A DNA stretch of 64,000 nucleotides from CAVYUC01 sp963783085 (GTDB lineage: Bacteria; Bacteroidota; Bacteroidia; Bacteroidales; Prolixibacteraceae). Shown in pieces: positions 60,452 through 64,000 of this stretch. Made by a program: the position numbers and the translations under genes. The DNA is taken from the NCBI GenBank assembly GCA_963783085.1, contig CAWAMJ010000020.1:62001-126000 (forward strand), given 5' to 3'. The notes beneath the pieces were generated by a model, which saw nothing but the letters and a program-made list of their open reading frames with translations, did not search any database and had not been told where the DNA came from. Within the stretch, counting starts at the first letter, position 1, and each line of letters starts with the position of its first letter.

Positions 60452-62329
60452 ATGTTGATAATCATTATTTTAATACCGGTTTTTGCAGCGTTGGCGGCTC
60501 TTGCGTTGCCCGGAAAAAGGGCTTTGTGGCCGGTTTTGGCGGGAGGTGTGGCAGCATTTCTTTTGTCTGGCTGGTTGCTGTTTCACGTATTGAATAATGG
60601 ACCGATCGTGAGCGAAATTAACGGATTTCCCGGAATGCCGTTTCTTTTGGAAGCCGGAAATTTTTCTGCAATAATTTTAATGGTGGTTACCGCAGTTGCG
60701 TTATCCATTTTTGTCTACTCCAAAGGTTACATGTCATCCGGGCCCGGAAAGAAAACTTTTTGGGCGGGAATGGCGCTTTTTCTGGCTGCAATGGAATTGC
60801 TGGTTTTATCGGCCGATTGGATCAGTTTTATTGTTGGCTGGGAATTGATGGGATTTGCCTCGTACCGGCTAATCGCCACCTGGCATGAAGAAGAGGGAGC
60901 GCAAAATGGAGCAACCAAAGCTTTTATGCTGACGCGTGTAACCGATATGGGTTTATACATTGGCGTTTTTCTTACCATCCTTCACTCCGGAAGTTCTGAA
61001 ATCAACGCAGCATCCGGCAATATTCCTTTGCTGGCAGGCTTTGCCCTGATGTTTGCCGTGATGGGAAAATCGGCGCAGGTTCCGTTCCAAAGCTGGCTTT
61101 CCGGCGCAATGGCGGGGCCTACCCCGGTTTCGTCGCTCCTGCATTCGGCAACAATGGTTGCAGCCGGAATTATTTTAATGCTGAAATCATTTCCGGTTCT
61201 GCCCCACGAAATTCTTTCCTGGATCGGTTTTGCGGGAGCAATAACAATTTTGTTAACGGGTTTAACAGCAATTTTTGCTTCCGACCTGAAACAAATGCTG
61301 GCAGCGTCAACATCAAGTCACCTGGGATTTATGCTGCTGGCAATCGGCGCCGGTTTTCCGGGAGCCGCAGTGGCACATCTGCTGGCACACGCTTTTATGA
61401 AAAGCAGCCTTTTTTTGGGAGCGGGAATCTGGCAGCACGAATATAAAAGCACCCGGTTTGAAAACCTGCAATCTGCCGGGAAAAGCAATAAATTCACTTT
61501 TGCCCTTTTTGCTGTGTCTGCTGTTGCGCTGGCGGGAATTCCGCCACTTATCGGTTATTTTTCCAAAGATGCTGTTCTGGCAGCCGGGCTGAAATCGAAT
61601 CTGGCGCCCGCGTATTTTTCGATTGCCACCGTTGGCGCTTTGTTGACAGCATTGTACATGGGGCGCGCACTTCAACTCATCCGGAAAAAAGAAGGAAAGG
61701 AACCTGTGCATGTTCCGAAAATTAACTGGATGAGGTCAGGAATGGCCGTGCTGGTTTTGGTAATATTGGCCGGAGGTTTTTTCCTGAAACCCGTAGTGAA
61801 GTTTATGAATTTTGAAATGCCCCATTCAGTGGCAGCAATCGTTGCGGGCGTATCTGCTGCCGTTGCCGGACTGGTTGTTGGCTGGTTCTTTTTTTCGAAG
61901 GAATTTAAATCGCGAATCGCTGAATTTGTCCGGAATAATTATGCCATAGCCGGCGGTTATAAAAAGTGGGTGGTTTTTCCGGTTATGCAAATCGCGCATT
62001 TTTTCAACTTTGTTGAAAAGGGACTGGATACTGCAGTGCAGTTCACCGGCGAACTTTTTTATCTCGTTTCAACATCATTTTTTCAGTTGGATCAATTGGT
62101 TGAACGATTGACCCGTTTTCTGGGCAGATTCAATTTGCGGTTAGGGCAGTGGACAAATTCATCAGATGAGGCAGGACTGGAAGAAGCGATCGCCGGAATC
62201 ACGCAAACCATCAAAAATTTAGGCAGGCAAGGGCAAAAATTGCAAAACGGATTGGTACACAGGGAAATGCTTTGGTCGGTTATTGGGTTTATCGGATTTT
62301 TATTGATAATGATTTTAATAAACAGCTAA
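60452..62329 (+). CDS. nuoL: NuoL-like antiporter subunit
   Basis: 625-aa subunit with the antiporter core and C-terminal lateral helix. Channel residues are preserved: Glu in GWELMGFASY near 131, Asp in TRVTDMGLYIG, Lys in MGKSAQVPFQSWL near 207, and Lys in HAFMKSSLF near 314. The lateral helix and anchor fill the last 150 residues. It starts directly after the nuoK stop and is followed by nuoM 3 bp later. It shows the pump module is full length. Confidence 0.93.
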   Translation: MLIIIILIPVFAALAALALPGKRALWPVLAGGVAAFLLSGWLLFHVLNNGPIVSEINGFPGMPFLLEAGNFSAIILMVVTAVALSIFVYSKGYMSSGPGKKTFWAGMALFLAAMELLVLSADWISFIVGWELMGFASYRLIATWHEEEGAQNGATKAFMLTRVTDMGLYIGVFLTILHSGSSEINAASGNIPLLAGFALMFAVMGKSAQVPFQSWLSGAMAGPTPVSSLLHSATMVAAGIILMLKSFPVLPHEILSWIGFAGAITILLTGLTAIFASDLKQMLAASTSSHLGFMLLAIGAGFPGAAVAHLLAHAFMKSSLFLGAGIWQHEYKSTRFENLQSAGKSNKFTFALFAVSAVALAGIPPLIGYFSKDAVLAAGLKSNLAPAYFSIATVGALLTALYMGRALQLIRKKEGKEPVHVPKINWMRSGMAVLVLVILAGGFFLKPVVKFMNFEMPHSVAAIVAGVSAAVAGLVVGWFFFSKEFKSRIAEFVRNNYAIAGGYKKWVVFPVMQIAHFFNFVEKGLDTAVQFTGELFYLVSTSFFQLDQLVERLTRFLGRFNLRLGQWTNSSDEAGLEEAIAGITQTIKNLGRQGQKLQNGLVHREMLWSVIGFIGFLLIMILINS

Positions 62330-62332
62330 CTT

Positions 62333-63805
62333 ATGGAAAATCTTCCTTTACTTACCTGGATCGTTTTTTTGCCTGTTTCAGGCAGTTTGTTAATTCTGCT
62401 GTTGCGACCTAAAAAAATTAATTGGGTCTACATAATCGGATTAATTGTTTCAGGCCTGTCGTTGCTGGCAGCGGTGCTGGTCTGGGTCAGGGGCATTCCT
62501 GCCGGATTTGGCCAGATTGAAGAGGCCGCGTGGATCCCTTCCCTTGGCGCGTCCTATAAACTGGGTGTGGATGGCATCAGTTTTCCGCTGGTGTTATTAA
62601 CCACAGTTTTATTTTTTACCTCACTCATCTATTCCATGAAAATCAGGAAAAAAGCAGCATCGTATGTTTCCCTGTTTCTGTTGCTTGAAACAGCATGCCT
62701 CGGGGTTTTCCTCTCGCTCGACCTGTTGCTGTTCTATGTATTTTTTGAAGTTACATTGGTGGGAATGTATTTCGTTATTGCCGGCTGGGGTCACGAAAAC
62801 CGCAAAAAGGCAGCGCTAACTTTTTTCATTTATACGTTGATCGGAAGTTTGTTTTTGTTGCTTGCCCTGCTGAGTATTTACCTCCACACAAATCCGCTGA
62901 CTTTTGATATGACAAGAATAATTGCCGCGCCACCGCTGAAAGGACTGGCTGCGGCACTCACGTTTTGGGGCCTTTTCATTGCTTTTGCCATTAAAACACC
63001 GCTTTTCCCGTTCCATACCTGGTTGCCTGCCGCACACACTGAAGCTCCGGCTCCGGGAAGCACAATTTTAGCCGGCGTTTTACTGAAACTGGGCGCTTAT
63101 GGTTTTATTCGGTTTGCCTTGCAAATGACTCCCGGGGCATTTCGCGACATGGCGGTTTACGTAATTATTTTCGCCGTGTTTTCTGCTGTTTACGGCGCCT
63201 TTGTGGCATTGGCGCAAAAAGACATTAAACGGATGGTGGCCTACACCAGCGTAAACCACATGGGGTATTTAATATTGGGTGTGGCGGCCGCAGCCGTTTT
63301 GCAGTCCGAAGCACGGACCCGTGCGCTCGACGGCGCTGTTTTGCAGATGGTCAGCCACGGAATTGTTACCGGCGTTTTGTTTTTGCTGGTGGGATCGTTG
63401 CAGGACCGGGCAGTAACCCGCAACATGGACCAGTTGAACGGCTTTCTGAAAATTGCGCCGGTTTTGGGTGGATTTTTTATTTTAGCTGCATTTGCTTCAC
63501 TGGGGTTGCCCGGATTGGCACATTTCCCTGCCGAATTCCAGATTTTCCTTGGGACGTTTAGCGAATTTCCGGTGGCAGTCGGAATTACTTTACTGGGACT
63601 TGTTATAACCACAGCGCTCTATCTCCGTGCAATCCAAAAAGTTTTCATGGGTGGAAATACCGTGGGAAATACGGCGTTGACTGATTTAAACCGAAGGGAA
63701 TTATGGGCGATCGTACCGCTGATTATATTGATTCTCATCATCGGTATTTATCCTCAATTCATTCTTTCGGTTATTCATTCTACCACTCAAGCACTTGGAT
63801 TATGA
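62333..63805 (+). CDS. nuoM: NuoM-like antiporter subunit
   Basis: 490-aa antiporter-like subunit. The key Glu is in YVFFEVTLVGMYFVIAGWG near 138, the Lys in AIKTPLFPFHTWLPAAH near 222, and the broken-helix His in MVSHGIVTGVLFLL near 340. The usual TEAPAPGS loop is present. Its TGA overlaps the nuoN ATG (ATGA). All residues needed for ion movement appear present. Confidence 0.93.
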   Translation: MENLPLLTWIVFLPVSGSLLILLLRPKKINWVYIIGLIVSGLSLLAAVLVWVRGIPAGFGQIEEAAWIPSLGASYKLGVDGISFPLVLLTTVLFFTSLIYSMKIRKKAASYVSLFLLLETACLGVFLSLDLLLFYVFFEVTLVGMYFVIAGWGHENRKKAALTFFIYTLIGSLFLLLALLSIYLHTNPLTFDMTRIIAAPPLKGLAAALTFWGLFIAFAIKTPLFPFHTWLPAAHTEAPAPGSTILAGVLLKLGAYGFIRFALQMTPGAFRDMAVYVIIFAVFSAVYGAFVALAQKDIKRMVAYTSVNHMGYLILGVAAAAVLQSEARTRALDGAVLQMVSHGIVTGVLFLLVGSLQDRAVTRNMDQLNGFLKIAPVLGGFFILAAFASLGLPGLAHFPAEFQIFLGTFSEFPVAVGITLLGLVITTALYLRAIQKVFMGGNTVGNTALTDLNRRELWAIVPLIILILIIGIYPQFILSVIHSTTQALGL

Positions 63806-64000
63806 GCCAAATGCAGAAAGATTTGCTTCTTATTCTTCCTCAGCTTATTGTGCTGGTGAGTGCAGTTGCCGGGCTCATTTTCGAAATGTTCCGGAAACCG
63901 CGCGGTAGTTTGTGGATCATTTCCGTTGGAATGATTGCGGCAGTGGCATTGGGCATTGGCAGGATCGGACTGGTGGATACGGCCTTTTCGGAAACGTTTC
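63802..64000 (+). CDS. nuoN: NuoN-like subunit (partial, N terminus)
   Basis: The first 66 codons of a membrane protein are present (MSQMQKDLLLILPQLIVLVS) before the right edge. Its place after nuoM with an ATGA overlap and the L-L-P-E/Q-x-I-V-L start fit NuoN. The rest of the operon lies outside the window, so later genes cannot be judged. Confidence 0.88.
   Translation, partial: MSQMQKDLLLILPQLIVLVSAVAGLIFEMFRKPRGSLWIISVGMIAAVALGIGRIGLVDTAFSETF

Noticed and set aside
56552..64000. Reading the operon as ordinary NADH dehydrogenase (complex I)
   Set aside because: The NuoB-like part has no cysteine, the NuoD-like part has no HPSTHG, and NuoC and NuoI are missing, so the normal reaction is not supported.

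Overview
The window looks like chromosomal DNA of a Bacteroidota bacterium, probably from the Marinilabiliales/Prolixibacteraceae side of the phylum. This is inferred from the lipoprotein and barrel protein types, TAnnTTTG-like promoter boxes, HYC_CC_PP, DUF6064, DUF6448 and GDCCVxC families, GxxExxY-associated repeats and a nuo-type operon. No rRNA, tRNA or CRISPR array was seen. Nearly all of the first 53 kb is a metal-handling (mostly copper-type) and sulfur-relay island. The last 9 kb is an unusual complex I-like operon.

Layout. 1-4.2 kb (minus): CzcC-CzcB-CzcA-type divalent metal RND system, cut by the left edge. 4.6-7.6 kb: YceI, porin-like barrel, second YceI, Rrf2 regulator. 7.7-12 kb: GH31 glycosidase and a CoA-disulfide reductase with two rhodanese domains. 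12.1-13.6 kb: a MITE-like element, a MarR regulator and a DUF6064 membrane protein that share a palindromic operator. 13.7-25.4 kb: copper-type block with HMA chaperone, HYC_CC_PP protein, 1286-aa CusA, frameshifted TolC, CusB with metal-binding and DUF3347 domains, secreted HMA protein, Met/His-rich lipoprotein, PII-like protein, frameshifted HMA-AraC regulator, Met-rich protein and SHOCT protein. 25.5-28.1 kb: CopA-like ATPase with four N-terminal heavy-metal-binding repeats. 28.1-29.3 kb: repeat-rich gap. 29.3-34.5 kb: a third RND system with a frameshifted pump. 34.7-37.5 kb: two GDCCVxC proteins, secreted HMA protein, barrel protein and CDF transporter. 37.7-42.2 kb: GxxExxY cassette flanked by 98-bp direct repeats, and a type IIG restriction-modification enzyme carrying the same repeats in frame. 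42.5-47.7 kb: multicopper oxidase, Spy-like protein, SHOCT, rhodanese, DUF4396, a monohaem cytochrome and DUF6662. 48-53.9 kb: membrane AraC regulator, DUF6448, ArsR-rhodanese regulator, two DsrE proteins and two more secreted HMA proteins. 54.2-56.5 kb: class I aldolase, DUF2231 and a Met-rich lipoprotein.

The most notable system is at 56.55-64 kb. A complete antiporter-like membrane arm (NuoA, H, J, K, L, M and the start of N) has its channel residues preserved. NuoB and NuoD are fused through a His-rich linker into one protein that has none of the NuoB cluster cysteines and lacks the quinone-site HPSTHG motif. NuoC and NuoI are absent from the operon, and NuoH has lost acidic residues of the quinone channel. 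This looks like an ion-translocating arm whose electron-transfer module has been converted to another use. A Met-rich lipoprotein and a DUF2231 protein precede it on the same strand, and its NuoJ is Met-rich, which hints at a link to the metal island.

How the parts may cooperate: P-type ATPase and CDF pumps move metal out of the cytoplasm, RND systems move it across the outer membrane, and the oxidase, Met-rich and HMA proteins hold or oxidise it in the periplasm. Rhodanese, DsrE and CoA-disulfide reductase proteins maintain thiols. Three genes of the island carry single-base frameshifts (two in A7 runs), which may be sequencing errors or real inactivation.
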